Source: Brachybacterium subflavum
GTDB taxonomy: Bacteria > Actinomycetota > Actinomycetes > Actinomycetales > Dermabacteraceae
Assembly: GCF_009299795.1 (NCBI RefSeq)
Contig: NZ_VIGP01000003.1
Location: forward strand, 558,001-622,000
Direction of reading: 5' to 3'
DNA length: 64,000 nt
In this document: positions 30,741 to 40,189 of the stretch, piece after piece
Layout of the letters: each line of letters begins with the position of its first letter
Position numbering within the stretch: the stretch's first letter is position 1
Translations under genes and position numbers: made by a program
The notes under the pieces: generated by a model
Told to the model about the DNA's origin: nothing
What the model saw: the letters and a program-made list of their open reading frames with translations, nothing else
Database searches by the model: none

Positions 30741-30846
30741 CGGGTTCTCCTGGGTGAGAGTGGGGCGGGCACGGCCGGGCGATGGGTGGCAGGGGTCGTC
30801 GGGCGCGGGGTGGTCGAGGGCGGGCCGGTCAGTCGAGGGCGGCCGA

Positions 30847-31833
30847 TCACCGCGAGAGCCTCGCGGAGACACGCAGCTGGATGATCGAGAGCACGAGGGT
30901 GATGAGGAACAGGACCACCGCGAGGGCCGCCCCGTACCCGGTGTTCCCGAGCACGAACGCCTGCTGGTAGAGCTGGAATCCGATCGTGGAGGTCGAGTAG
31001 CCGGGGCCGCCTCCGGTGAGCACGAAGAACTGGGTGAAGGCCTGCAGGGACGAGATCGAGGAGATGATCACGACGAACGCCACGTAAGGGATGAGCTGCG
31101 GAAGGGTGACCCGGCTGAACTCCTGCCAGGGGTTCGCGCCGTCGACCTTCGCCGCCTCGGCGAGCTCCCCGCTCGTGGTCATCAGTCCGCCGACGAACAC
31201 GAGGACCAGGAATCCGACCTCGTGCCAGACCGAGTAGACGATGATCGAGAGCATCGCGTAGCGGGAGTCGCCCAGCCAGTCGATCACCGGAAGGTGCACG
31301 AGCGAGAGGATCCCGTTGGCGAGTCCGAAGCGCGGGTTGAAGATCCACAGCCAGATCAGGGCCGTGGCGACCCCCGGGGCGATGTACGCGAGGAAGAAGC
31401 TGGTGCGGGCGGCCGCCATGACCTTCGAGCCGCGACGCACCAGCAGTGCGAGCAGCAGGGCGAGGATCGTGCCGACGACGACGTTGGCGATCACGAAGTA
31501 GCAGGAGACGCCGAAGGTCTGCCAGAACGACGGGTTGGTGCTTCCCGAGAGCATGTCCCGGTAGTTGCCCAGTCCGATGAACTCGCTCATCGCGGGGTTC
31601 AGCTGATTCCAGTCGAAGGCCGAGACCCGGAAGGTGTACAGCGTCGGGAAGATCGTCCAGATCCCGAAGATCGCGATCGCCGGAGCCACGAAGAGGTAGG
31701 CGATCGGCGAGGTCAGGGCGCGGCGGGCACGGCTGCGGCGGCGGGCCGCACCTGCGCGGGACCGAGAGTCCCCTGACCGGCCGGCGCCGCTCAGCGGGAG
31801 CGCCTTCGGGAGGGGGCTCTCACTCGTCGACAT
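30847..31833 (-). CDS. Carbohydrate ABC transporter permease (MalF type)
   Basis: 328-aa permease with six predicted helices and the EAA loop ELAEAAKVDGANPWQEF near residue 225. A 40-residue Arg/Ser-rich cytoplasmic tail precedes the first helix. Its ATG lies 14 nt inside the rpiR gene, so it is part of the same operon, ahead of the binding protein and the MalG-type permease. Confidence 0.92.
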   Translation of the reverse strand: MSTSESPLPKALPLSGAGRSGDSRSRAGAARRRSRARRALTSPIAYLFVAPAIAIFGIWTIFPTLYTFRVSAFDWNQLNPAMSEFIGLGNYRDMLSGSTNPSFWQTFGVSCYFVIANVVVGTILALLLALLVRRGSKVMAAARTSFFLAYIAPGVATALIWLWIFNPRFGLANGILSLVHLPVIDWLGDSRYAMLSIIVYSVWHEVGFLVLVFVGGLMTTSGELAEAAKVDGANPWQEFSRVTLPQLIPYVAFVVIISSISSLQAFTQFFVLTGGGPGYSTSTIGFQLYQQAFVLGNTGYGAALAVVLFLITLVLSIIQLRVSARLSR

Positions 31834-32692
31834 GGCCGCTCACCACCTCGAGGATCCTGTCCTGGACGGCTCCCGCGCCCTCGCCGAGCCGGCGCTCGAG
31901 GGCGCCTCCGAGCGCCTCGACGAGGGCGTGCTGCGCCAGCCGCGAGGGGCTGTGGAACTCGTCCTGGTAGTGACGGTGCGGGAGCGGCGTGATGTGGGTG
32001 CGGCCGACGGCCTGCTCCAGCGGCGTGCCCAGGAAGGCGGTCAGCGCGATGGTGCGCGCACCCGCACCCGCGGCCGCGCGCACGCAGCGCAGGGTCTGGG
32101 CGTTCACTCCGGAGGCGGAGATCGCCATGCAGAGATCCTCGGGCCCCAGCGCGGCCGCGGCGATCTCCGCGTCCAAGGGGTCGGACGGCGAGATCACGGT
32201 GACGCCCAGGCGCAGCAGGCGAGCGCTGAGTGCCCCGCCCACGGAGGCGCTCAGCCCGCCGGCGACCACGAGCACCCGGCGGGCGGTGGCGAGATCGGCG
32301 ACGGTGCCCTGCAGCGGCTCCTCCTCGAGCATGTCGGTGGCCTGCACCGTCTGCTCGGCGAGGGCTCGGGCCGCGCCGATCACCGTGTCCGGGGCCGACT
32401 GTGCGCCGCTGCGCTCACCGGCCGCGTCGCGCACGGCGAGCACCCGCAGCTGCTGGAAACCGGTGTATCCGAGGCGCTGGCAGGTCCGCACGACGCTCGC
32501 CCGTGAGGTGCCCGAGAGCTCGGCGACCTGCGCGGTGGACAGCTCCGGCAGCTCCTGGGCGTGGGAGAGGAGGACGCGTGCGACCTGCTCCTCGGCTGGA
32601 CCCAGGGTGGGCGCGGCGGCCGCGAGTCGAGAGGCGAGCGCGGGGGCGAGCGCGGTGGTGCTCGCGCGGGTCGAGGAACGCGGTGCGCTCAT
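31820..32692 (-). CDS. RpiR/MurR family transcriptional regulator
   Basis: 290-aa regulator with an N-terminal HTH_6 domain (LSTAQVAELSGTSRASVVRT) and a C-terminal SIS domain that senses a phosphosugar (VLVVAGGLSASVGG, AISASGVNAQTL). It lies between the HAD gene (ATGA overlap) and the transporter genes, so it very likely autoregulates this operon through the palindromes upstream of the HAD gene. The effector is probably the phosphorylated form of the transported sugar. Confidence 0.9.
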   Translation of the reverse strand: MSAPRSSTRASTTALAPALASRLAAAAPTLGPAEEQVARVLLSHAQELPELSTAQVAELSGTSRASVVRTCQRLGYTGFQQLRVLAVRDAAGERSGAQSAPDTVIGAARALAEQTVQATDMLEEEPLQGTVADLATARRVLVVAGGLSASVGGALSARLLRLGVTVISPSDPLDAEIAAAALGPEDLCMAISASGVNAQTLRCVRAAAGAGARTIALTAFLGTPLEQAVGRTHITPLPHRHYQDEFHSPSRLAQHALVEALGGALERRLGEGAGAVQDRILEVVSGHVDE

Positions 32693-33444
32693 CGGGCGAG
32701 GTCCCGGCTGGGGGCGAAGGTCTCGGCGTCGGCGGCGAAGCGACGCAGGGCCGGCAGCAGCTCGGACAGCTGGTGGCCCCGTTGGACGGCGAGGGCCTGA
32801 GGAGGCAGCGCGCTGTCCCCCCACGCACCGGTGATCAGCATGCCCACGGCGCCGAGGTCGACGGCGGGGGCGACGTCGTTGCGCCAGTTGTCCCCGATCG
32901 AGACGAGGTGGTGCGCGGGCTCGTCGCCGAGCACGGCGCGCAGGTGCTCGCGCATGCGGGAGGGTTTCTTCGCGCCGATGACGATCTGGTCGAAGCGGCC
33001 GCGCACGTCCAGGTGGACGAGGGTCTCGTCCATGCCGACGGCGGGAGAATTCGTCAGCAGGGCGCGGCGCACTCCGGCCTCGGAGAGCTCGTCCAGGAGG
33101 TCCAGCAGGCCCTCCGGGGGACGCACGCCCAGGTCGTCGTGGACGAGACGGCGGCGGGAGTCAAGGTAGGCCTCGGAGAGCTCGGCACCGAGGATCGGTC
33201 GGGCGAGCGCGGCGAGGGCGACGTAGGCGTCGGCGTGATGGTCGGGCGAGCGGCCCGCCATCCAGTCCTCGAAGCGGGAGCGGACGCTGCGCGCGTCGGC
33301 CGCCTGCATGCGGTCGCAGGCCGCCTCGGCGTAGGCGAGGACTGGACCGTCACCCAGGCACACGGTGCCGTCGAAGTCGAAGACCACGACGGGCCCTCCG
33401 GCGGGATGCAGGGAGGTCGACAGAGGCGGGGTGTCCGGGATCAC
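32689..33444 (-). CDS. HAD family phosphatase
   Basis: 251-aa haloacid-dehalogenase-type hydrolase with motif I VFDFDGTVCLGD, motif II LLTNSP, a lysine in IGAKKPSRM and motif IV SIGDNWRNDV, with a helical cap domain. It probably dephosphorylates a sugar phosphate linked to the operon. It is the first gene: GTG 33444 lies 6 nt after TAGGCT (33456-33451 on this strand), pointing to a leaderless operon message. It overlaps rpiR by 4 nt. Confidence 0.88.
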   Translation of the reverse strand: MIPDTPPLSTSLHPAGGPVVVFDFDGTVCLGDGPVLAYAEAACDRMQAADARSVRSRFEDWMAGRSPDHHADAYVALAALARPILGAELSEAYLDSRRRLVHDDLGVRPPEGLLDLLDELSEAGVRRALLTNSPAVGMDETLVHLDVRGRFDQIVIGAKKPSRMREHLRAVLGDEPAHHLVSIGDNWRNDVAPAVDLGAVGMLITGAWGDSALPPQALAVQRGHQLSELLPALRRFAADAETFAPSRDLAR

Positions 33445-33465
33445 GGTGCGAGCCTAGGCCGCACT

Positions 33466-33509
33466 GGAACGGATGACCAGACTTTCCGGAACATCCGGAA
33501 CGGATGTTC
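33466..33509. promoter_or_regulatory. Nested palindromes upstream of the sugar operon
   Basis: Two overlapping inverted repeats: TTCCGGA-ACA-TCCGGAA at 33484-33500 and GAACATCC-n5-GGATGTTC at 33489-33509. In addition GGAACGGATG occurs twice (33466-33475 and 33497-33506), 31 bp apart, i.e. three helical turns. They cover about -22 to -65 of the leaderless HAD promoter and are the likely RpiR binding region. Confidence 0.65.
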
Positions 33510-33555
33510 GTCGGGCGTTCACGCACCGTCCGCGGTGCAGTGCCCGCGATGCGCA

Positions 33556-33592
33556 CGACGGCCCGGCACCTGCGGGAGGTGCCGGGCCGTCG
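33556..33592 (-). terminator. Hairpin terminator of the sigma factor gene
   Basis: Perfect 16-bp arms (33556-33571, 33577-33592) with a 5-base loop lie 21 nt after the sigA stop codon. Confidence 0.8.
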
Positions 33593-33613
33593 ACCGATGA
33601 GGAGGGGGTCTCC

Positions 33614-34924
<1,311 letters not shown>

Positions 34925-34983
34925 TGAGTTCCTTCTTCCGCCGGTCCTTCGCAGGGCCGGACCGGTGTTTCGCGGGCGAACGA

Positions 34984-35021
34984 TGGTGCACGGGCCGATG
35001 CACCACCCGACCCGAAGAATA
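34984..35021 (-). promoter_or_regulatory. Possible sigA promoter -10 and leader hairpin
   Basis: TATTCT (35021-35016) may be the -10 element. A 7-bp inverted repeat, TGGTGCA and TGCACCA (34984-35005), would then form at the very 5' end of the leader of about 85 nt. No convincing -35 is visible at normal spacing. Confidence 0.35.
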
Positions 35022-35062
35022 CCTGCGTGAGGGCGCACGAAGGGGCGGTGCCGTCAAGCCTC

Positions 35063-35082
35063 GGGGAGTGCAACGACTCCCC
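35063..35082 (-). terminator. Short hairpin downstream of the USP gene
   Basis: Perfect 7-bp arms (35063-35069, 35076-35082) with a 6-base loop, between the USP gene and sigA. Confidence 0.45.
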
Positions 35083-35155
35083 CTCGGGATCTATTCCCGT
35101 GTGACGGAGGTCTCCGCCCCGGGGTGCGTTCCGCGGAGCCCGGGGGCTCCGTGTC

Positions 35156-35563
35156 TCAGGCGGCGATCGCGTCGGCGTGCTTCACGGCGAGCACGGGGCA
35201 CGGGCTCTCGAGGACCACGCGCCGCGCGGACGCCCCGAGATTGAGCTTCCCGATGCGGGACTTCCTCCGCAGCCCGATCACGATCATCCGGGAGCCGGAC
35301 TCCTGGACGACCTGCAGCAGGAAGTCGCCCACGTCGAGATCCTCGCCCGTGCGCACCTCGACCTCCGGCGGCTCGGCGATGCCCAGGGCGTCGATCGCGG
35401 CCTCGACGGTCGCCGCGTCGGCGACGGCCCGTCCCGCCTCGGGGTCGTGGTACGCATGGGAGGCGACGACGAGGGTGTCACCGCACCGCTTCGCCTCCCG
35501 GGCCGCGGCGGCGAGCGCCGCATCCCCCTGGGCTGACGGGGAGTATCCGACGACGACGCTCAT
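35156..35563 (-). CDS. Universal stress protein family protein
   Basis: 135-aa single-domain UspA-like protein (VVVGYSPSAQGDAAL at the N terminus, PCPVLAVK at the C terminus). The ATP-binding G-2x-G-9x-G(S/T) motif is partly degenerate: GLRRKSRIGKLNLGAS lacks the second glycine. It may therefore bind nucleotide poorly. It lies between metX and sigA on the same strand, with about 100 nt to each. Confidence 0.88.
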   Translation of the reverse strand: MSVVVGYSPSAQGDAALAAAAREAKRCGDTLVVASHAYHDPEAGRAVADAATVEAAIDALGIAEPPEVEVRTGEDLDVGDFLLQVVQESGSRMIVIGLRRKSRIGKLNLGASARRVVLESPCPVLAVKHADAIAA

Positions 35564-35666
35564 GGAGCACCCGGACCCTTCTGTCGGGACGTCCTGGCCG
35601 GTGGGCCCGCCTCTGCGGTCCTGCCTGCCGGCCGCGGGACGCCGATGGCGTGGCTGGCACTGGAGC

Positions 35667-36851
35667 CTAACCCTCCAGGAGGTCGCCGATCCACTCGCGC
35701 AGCGAGGGGTGGGGCAGCAGGAACCCGTCGTGGCCCTGCGGGCTGTCGATCACGTGGTGGTGCACGTCGGGGATCTCCTGGGCGGCCTCGGCCACGAGCT
35801 CCGGCGGGAAGAGGCGATCGCTCGAGATCGCGACCAGGAGGGTCCGCGCCTGCACGCGGTGCAGGGCGGCGGCGGTGCCACCCCGACCGCGGCCCACGTC
35901 GTGCGTGCTCATGGATTCGGCGAGGCGCACGTAGGAGTTCGCGTCGAAGCGGCGGGCGAGCTTGTCCGCGTGGTGGTCGAGGTAGCTCGTCACCTGATGG
36001 CGGCCCCCGTCGAGCACGTCCTCCTCCCCCTGGGACCGGTTGGAGAAGCGCTCCTCGAACTCGGTGCCGGTGCGATAGGTGATGTGGGCGATGCGGCGTG
36101 CTGCGCCCAGTCCCTGATGGGGGCCCTCGCCGTCGGAGCAGTCGTAGTAGTCGCCGTCGTGGAAGCCGGCGTCGGCGCGGATCGCGGCGATCTGGGCGCT
36201 GTTCCAGGCGATCTGATCGGCGCTCGCCCTGGCCGAGGAGGCGATCACGGCCAGACGCTCCACCTGCTCGGGCGCGCTCACCGCCCACTCGAGAGCGCGC
36301 ATGCCGCCCATGGAGCCGCCGATCACGAGCGCCCACTTCTCGATGCCGAGCTGCGTGGCCAGGAGCTTCTCCGCGGAGACCTGGTCGCGCATGGTGACCC
36401 GCGGGAAGCGGGCGCCCCAGGGGCGCCCGTCGGGGGCGGCGGTGCTGGGGCCCGTGGTGCCCTGGCAGCCGCCCAGGGCGTTGGGAGCGACGACGTAGAA
36501 GCGGTCGGTGTCCAGGGCGCGGCCGGGACCCACGAGATCGCTCCACCAGCCGGCCGTCGCGTGGGAGGGCCCGGCCTCGCCGATCACGTGGGAGTCGCCG
36601 GTGAGCGCGTGGAGCACGAGCACCGCGTTGGAACCGTCGGGGGCGAGCTCGCCCCAGGTCTCGAAGGCCAGCTCGACGTGGTCGAGGCGCTCGCCGGATT
36701 CGAGCTCGAGCGCGCCGACCCGGGCGAAGCGACGGTGCCCCGGTCCGTGCTCGGGCCGCCAGGCGCCGGACGCCGGGACCTCGGGACCGGAGCCATGGGC
36801 CCGCGCTCGTGCCGGAGCGGCCGACGTGCTCGGGACGGTCGAGGCGGTCAT
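35667..36851 (-). CDS. metX: Homoserine O-acetyltransferase
   Basis: 394-aa alpha/beta-hydrolase enzyme that acetylates homoserine with acetyl-CoA in methionine synthesis. The nucleophile lies in VIGGSMGGMRAL, the acid in AISSDRLFPP and the histidine in SPQGHDGFLL; NALGGCQGTTGPS is a family signature. The first 25 residues are an Ala/Pro-rich extension. GGAGG lies 9 nt before ATG 36851. No metY or other methionine gene adjoins it. I infer acetyl- rather than succinyl-transferase from lineage. Confidence 0.93.
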   Translation of the reverse strand: MTASTVPSTSAAPARARAHGSGPEVPASGAWRPEHGPGHRRFARVGALELESGERLDHVELAFETWGELAPDGSNAVLVLHALTGDSHVIGEAGPSHATAGWWSDLVGPGRALDTDRFYVVAPNALGGCQGTTGPSTAAPDGRPWGARFPRVTMRDQVSAEKLLATQLGIEKWALVIGGSMGGMRALEWAVSAPEQVERLAVIASSARASADQIAWNSAQIAAIRADAGFHDGDYYDCSDGEGPHQGLGAARRIAHITYRTGTEFEERFSNRSQGEEDVLDGGRHQVTSYLDHHADKLARRFDANSYVRLAESMSTHDVGRGRGGTAAALHRVQARTLLVAISSDRLFPPELVAEAAQEIPDVHHHVIDSPQGHDGFLLPHPSLREWIGDLLEG

Positions 36852-36935
36852 GCGATGAGCCCTCCAGGGGTCTGGGTGGTCGGGTTCCGCGCTCTCGCCC
36901 GCCGTCGTCCGCCCGGTGACGGACCCGGAACCGCC

Positions 36936-38255
36936 TCAGGCGGTCGCGGGTCTCCAGGCGGGGCGGACCCTGGCGCGGGCGATCTGCAGTAGGAAGAGTG
37001 CCAGAACCTCGTCCTCTCCGCGCATCTCGATCTCCTGGGCGAGATCGTCAGCGGTCGCGAAGCGGTGGTTCCACCAGGACAGGACGACGAGCGTCGTCCC
37101 CAGTGCGACCCAGGCCTCGGCACTCGCCCCGACCATCGGCGCCCTCCCGGTCCCCTCGCATGCCATTCGCATCTCATGCAGCACCTCGAACCATTCCCCA
37201 CCTGCACAGATGCGGGATTCGGGTCGAAGCGAGGGGTCGGCGGCGAGCCGCGCGACGAGCCGCACCAGCCCGTCGATCCCGCCGTCGCCCCCGTCCTCCT
37301 CGAGGCCCGCGAGGACGTGCAGGAGCGAGAGCGCGGCGTCGGGCGCGGCGAGCAGGTCGCGCATCCCGGCGAGCGGTTCACAGTGCGACATCGAGAGGTC
37401 GGCGGCCGTGCCCCGCGGGCGCGCCCGCCGCAGCGCCGCCGGCAGCGAATGCCAGCGCGCGGAGGTCTCGAAAGCCCCGGGGCGGCCCCCGGGCACGCCC
37501 TCCTCGGAGTCGAGGCCCCGCAGGACGTCCCCGAGCTGCCGCAGCCCGCGCTCGGCGGCGGGGTCGTCCTCGGGAACCCGACGCCCGGCGTGGATCTCCT
37601 GGACGCCCACGAGGGTGTCGCGAGGGGGCGTCAGCGGTGCGGGCCACTGCTGGAGGCGCAGGGAGAAGGTGCCGTCCTCCTCCGGCGCGAGGGAGAAGGA
37701 GTCCGCGCATCCGCCCGAGACCACCCAGGCCTCGGGCACGTCGAACCCGTCCGGCCCGCACAGCGCCGCCGCGCGCACCACCTCCAGGGCGACCCTCCGG
37801 GCGTCATCGGCACGGGACTGCTCGACGGCCTCCCACCCGTCCCCCGCGAGCACGAGCACGAAGGCGCCGTCGCAGCCCGCCCGGTCCAGGAGCGCGAGAT
37901 GGCGCGGCAGGTCCACGCCTCCCGGGCCGTCGCCCACGTCGCGCAGGGCGACACGGGTGGCCAGGGGCGAGAGACGGCGGCCGCTGTGCCCGATCATCAC
38001 CAGGCAGTCGCGCGGCACGCAGCCGAGCGTCACGCGCGCCTCGGCGAGGAGCTCGGAGGGATCGTCCGCCCGCAGGGTGCGCGGGGCAGATTCCCGAGGG
38101 GGCGATTCCCGCCCGACCGGACGGGACCGCGGGGCCGCCCGTTCCCGCGGAAACGGTCCGTCCGTCGCGCACGGCGAGGGAGGCGTCCTCAAGCCCTCCG
38201 CAGGCGAGCCTGACGAGGAGTCGGAGGGGAGGCCGTGCGCGGGGGATGTGCTCAT
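36936..38255 (-). CDS. DUF4192 domain-containing protein
   Basis: 439-aa actinobacterial protein of unknown function. After a Pro/Ser/Arg-rich N terminus of about 70 residues, the DUF4192 signature can be read (ELLAEARVTLGCVPRDCLVM) and the terminal segment VGASAEAWVALGTTLVVLSWW. I use ATG 38255 with GGAG close upstream; a TTG at 38315 would extend it by 20 residues. It is divergent from the polyprenyl synthase gene. Confidence 0.8.
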   Translation of the reverse strand: MSTSPAHGLPSDSSSGSPAEGLRTPPSPCATDGPFPRERAAPRSRPVGRESPPRESAPRTLRADDPSELLAEARVTLGCVPRDCLVMIGHSGRRLSPLATRVALRDVGDGPGGVDLPRHLALLDRAGCDGAFVLVLAGDGWEAVEQSRADDARRVALEVVRAAALCGPDGFDVPEAWVVSGGCADSFSLAPEEDGTFSLRLQQWPAPLTPPRDTLVGVQEIHAGRRVPEDDPAAERGLRQLGDVLRGLDSEEGVPGGRPGAFETSARWHSLPAALRRARPRGTAADLSMSHCEPLAGMRDLLAAPDAALSLLHVLAGLEEDGGDGGIDGLVRLVARLAADPSLRPESRICAGGEWFEVLHEMRMACEGTGRAPMVGASAEAWVALGTTLVVLSWWNHRFATADDLAQEIEMRGEDEVLALFLLQIARARVRPAWRPATA

Positions 38256-38454
38256 GTCTCCGAGGCTCCCTCTCCGCCGCCTCCACGACCACGCCCCGGA
38301 ACGGATTGGGGACAAGTGGGCGCTGGGGAGGACCGATGTGCGACACCCGGGAGGCCCAGCGCCGGCTCGAGGCGGCTCGGCGCCGGAGGGAGCGCGGTCC
38401 TCCCGCCTGCGGACATGGGAGGATCAGGACGTCCCGCCGAAGGAGCAGCCCCTG

Positions 38455-39603
38455 ATGACCAGTTCCGATCTTCCGTCCGCCCCGAGCGAGCTCGACGCGC
38501 GCTTCCATGAGGTGCTGCAGCAGGTGCTGACCGGTGAGCTCGATGCGCGACGCGCCCAGCTCGCGGCGATCGCCCCGGAGGCCTCCGGGCTCGTGGACTC
38601 GCTGCGCGCCTTCCTCGTCGGAGGCAAGCTGCTGCGCCCGCGCCTGTGCTTCGGCGCGGCGCGCGCGTGCTCGACGTCGGCCGAGGACCCGGACGAGCTG
38701 CTCGCCCTGGCTCGCCTCGGCGGCGCGATCGAGCTGCTGCAGGCTGCCGCCCTGCTGCACGACGACCTCATCGACCGCTCCCCCACCCGGCGCGGCCGAC
38801 CCGCCGTGCACGTGGAGATGGCGGAGCTGCATCGCGCCGAGGGACTGCGCGGCGAGGCCGACCGCTTCGGGGGTGCCGTCGCGATCATCCTCGGTGATCT
38901 CGCGCTCAGCTGGGCGCGCGACCTGGCCGATGCCGACGCCCTCCCCGGGGCCCAGGCGCGCATGCGGGACGCCCGCGCCCAGTTCTCCTCGCTCGCGACA
39001 GAGGTCATGACAGGCCAGTTCCTCGACGTCCTGCACCAGGAGGGCGGGTTCCGCTCCCCCGGTGACGACGAGGCTGCGGCCCTCGCCGTGATCCGCTGGA
39101 AGACGGTCTCCTACTCCGTGCGGCGCCCGGTGCTCATGGGAGCCGCGCAGCAGGGGGCGGACGATGCGGTGCGCGAGCAGCTCGATGCCTGGTCGGAGGC
39201 GATCGGCACGGCCTTCCAGCTGCGCGACGACCTGCTCAGCGTGGTCGGGGACGAGCATTCGACGGGAAAGCCCACCGGCGGCGACGTCCGCGAGGGCAAG
39301 CGCACAGTCCTCCTGGCGCGCACGCGCGCGAACGCGGCGGCCCGCGAGGATGCGCGGGGGCTCGACCTGCTGGACAGGGCGGTGGGCCGTGAGGATGCCG
39401 ACGACGACGCGATCGACGCCGTCCGCGACCTCATGCACGCCACCGGCGCGGTCTCCTCCGTCGCCGCGGACATCCGCACGCTCTCGGCGCGGGCCGAGGC
39501 CGTGCTCGCCGGCGCTCCCGGCCTCGAGGCGGAGGGGCGCGAGGGCCTCGCACGGCTCGGCCGCGCGGCGACCGACCTCAGCGGTCTCGACGTCGACCGC
39601 TAG
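38455..39603 (+). CDS. Polyprenyl (geranylgeranyl-type) diphosphate synthase
   Basis: 382-aa all-helical trans-prenyltransferase that condenses IPP with allylic diphosphates. The first aspartate-rich motif is LLHDDLIDRSPTRRGRP (near residue 100) and the second QLRDDLLSVVGDEHSTGKP (near residue 260); the GGKLLRPRL segment binds IPP. Chain length cannot be set from sequence. AAGGAG lies 9 nt before ATG 38455. Its place beside the Rv2175c-like and kinase genes matches M. tuberculosis idsA2. Confidence 0.93.
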   Translation: MTSSDLPSAPSELDARFHEVLQQVLTGELDARRAQLAAIAPEASGLVDSLRAFLVGGKLLRPRLCFGAARACSTSAEDPDELLALARLGGAIELLQAAALLHDDLIDRSPTRRGRPAVHVEMAELHRAEGLRGEADRFGGAVAIILGDLALSWARDLADADALPGAQARMRDARAQFSSLATEVMTGQFLDVLHQEGGFRSPGDDEAAALAVIRWKTVSYSVRRPVLMGAAQQGADDAVREQLDAWSEAIGTAFQLRDDLLSVVGDEHSTGKPTGGDVREGKRTVLLARTRANAAAREDARGLDLLDRAVGREDADDDAIDAVRDLMHATGAVSSVAADIRTLSARAEAVLAGAPGLEAEGREGLARLGRAATDLSGLDVDR

Positions 39604-39704
39604 GCGGGAGCGCGGGCCGACGCGCTGGGCATATCCGCGCCGCGCACATCCGCGCCCCGCACTGCGGGCCCCGGGCACCCACGGCTGGGCGCATCACCGA
39701 CGGA

Positions 39705-40082
39705 TCAGAACCCGAGCGCCTGGGCGCGGCGGCGGACCTCTCCGCGCCGCCCCGCGCGCAGCTCGTCGATGGGCCGACCGGGCAGGGAGTCGTCCGGGGT
39801 GAAGAGCCAGCGCAGCAGCTCCTCGTCCTCGAAGCCGGCGTCGCGGAGAACGGTGATGGTGCCCGCGACGTACGGCGTGAGCTCACCGTCCTTGATGAGC
39901 TCGGAGGGCACGCAGCGGACCTTCGGCGTGCCACGGCGGATCTCCACGAGGGAGCCGTCGTCGACCATGCGCCGCACGGCCGACACCGCGACGCCGAGCT
40001 CCTCGGCAGCGTCGGGCAGCGGCAGCCAGCTGCCGATCAGATCATCCAGGGAGGTCTCGGGGGTCTCGTGCTGTGCGCTCAC
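39705..40082 (-). CDS. Rv2175c family DNA-binding protein
   Basis: 125-aa winged-helix-type DNA-binding protein: WLPLPDAAEELGVAVSAVRRMVD is the HTH, followed by the family C-terminal domain (LTPYVAGTITVLRDAGFEDEE, WLFTPDDSLPGRPI). In M. tuberculosis Rv2175c is phosphorylated by the adjacent kinase PknL, and here too the gene is divergent from a PASTA kinase gene. An N-terminal Thr/Ser stretch (HETPETSLDD) could be the phosphosite; that is inferred. GTG 40082 is the start. Confidence 0.88.
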   Translation of the reverse strand: MSAQHETPETSLDDLIGSWLPLPDAAEELGVAVSAVRRMVDDGSLVEIRRGTPKVRCVPSELIKDGELTPYVAGTITVLRDAGFEDEELLRWLFTPDDSLPGRPIDELRAGRRGEVRRRAQALGF

Positions 40083-40189
40083 CCCTCAAGGGTGCCACGC
40101 CCCGCAGGTTCCCGCCGACAGCCTGAGCGGTTCCTGAGTGCTCGTGTCGTTGCGGGACGGCGCGCACGTGCGGCCGTACAGTGAGCCTC

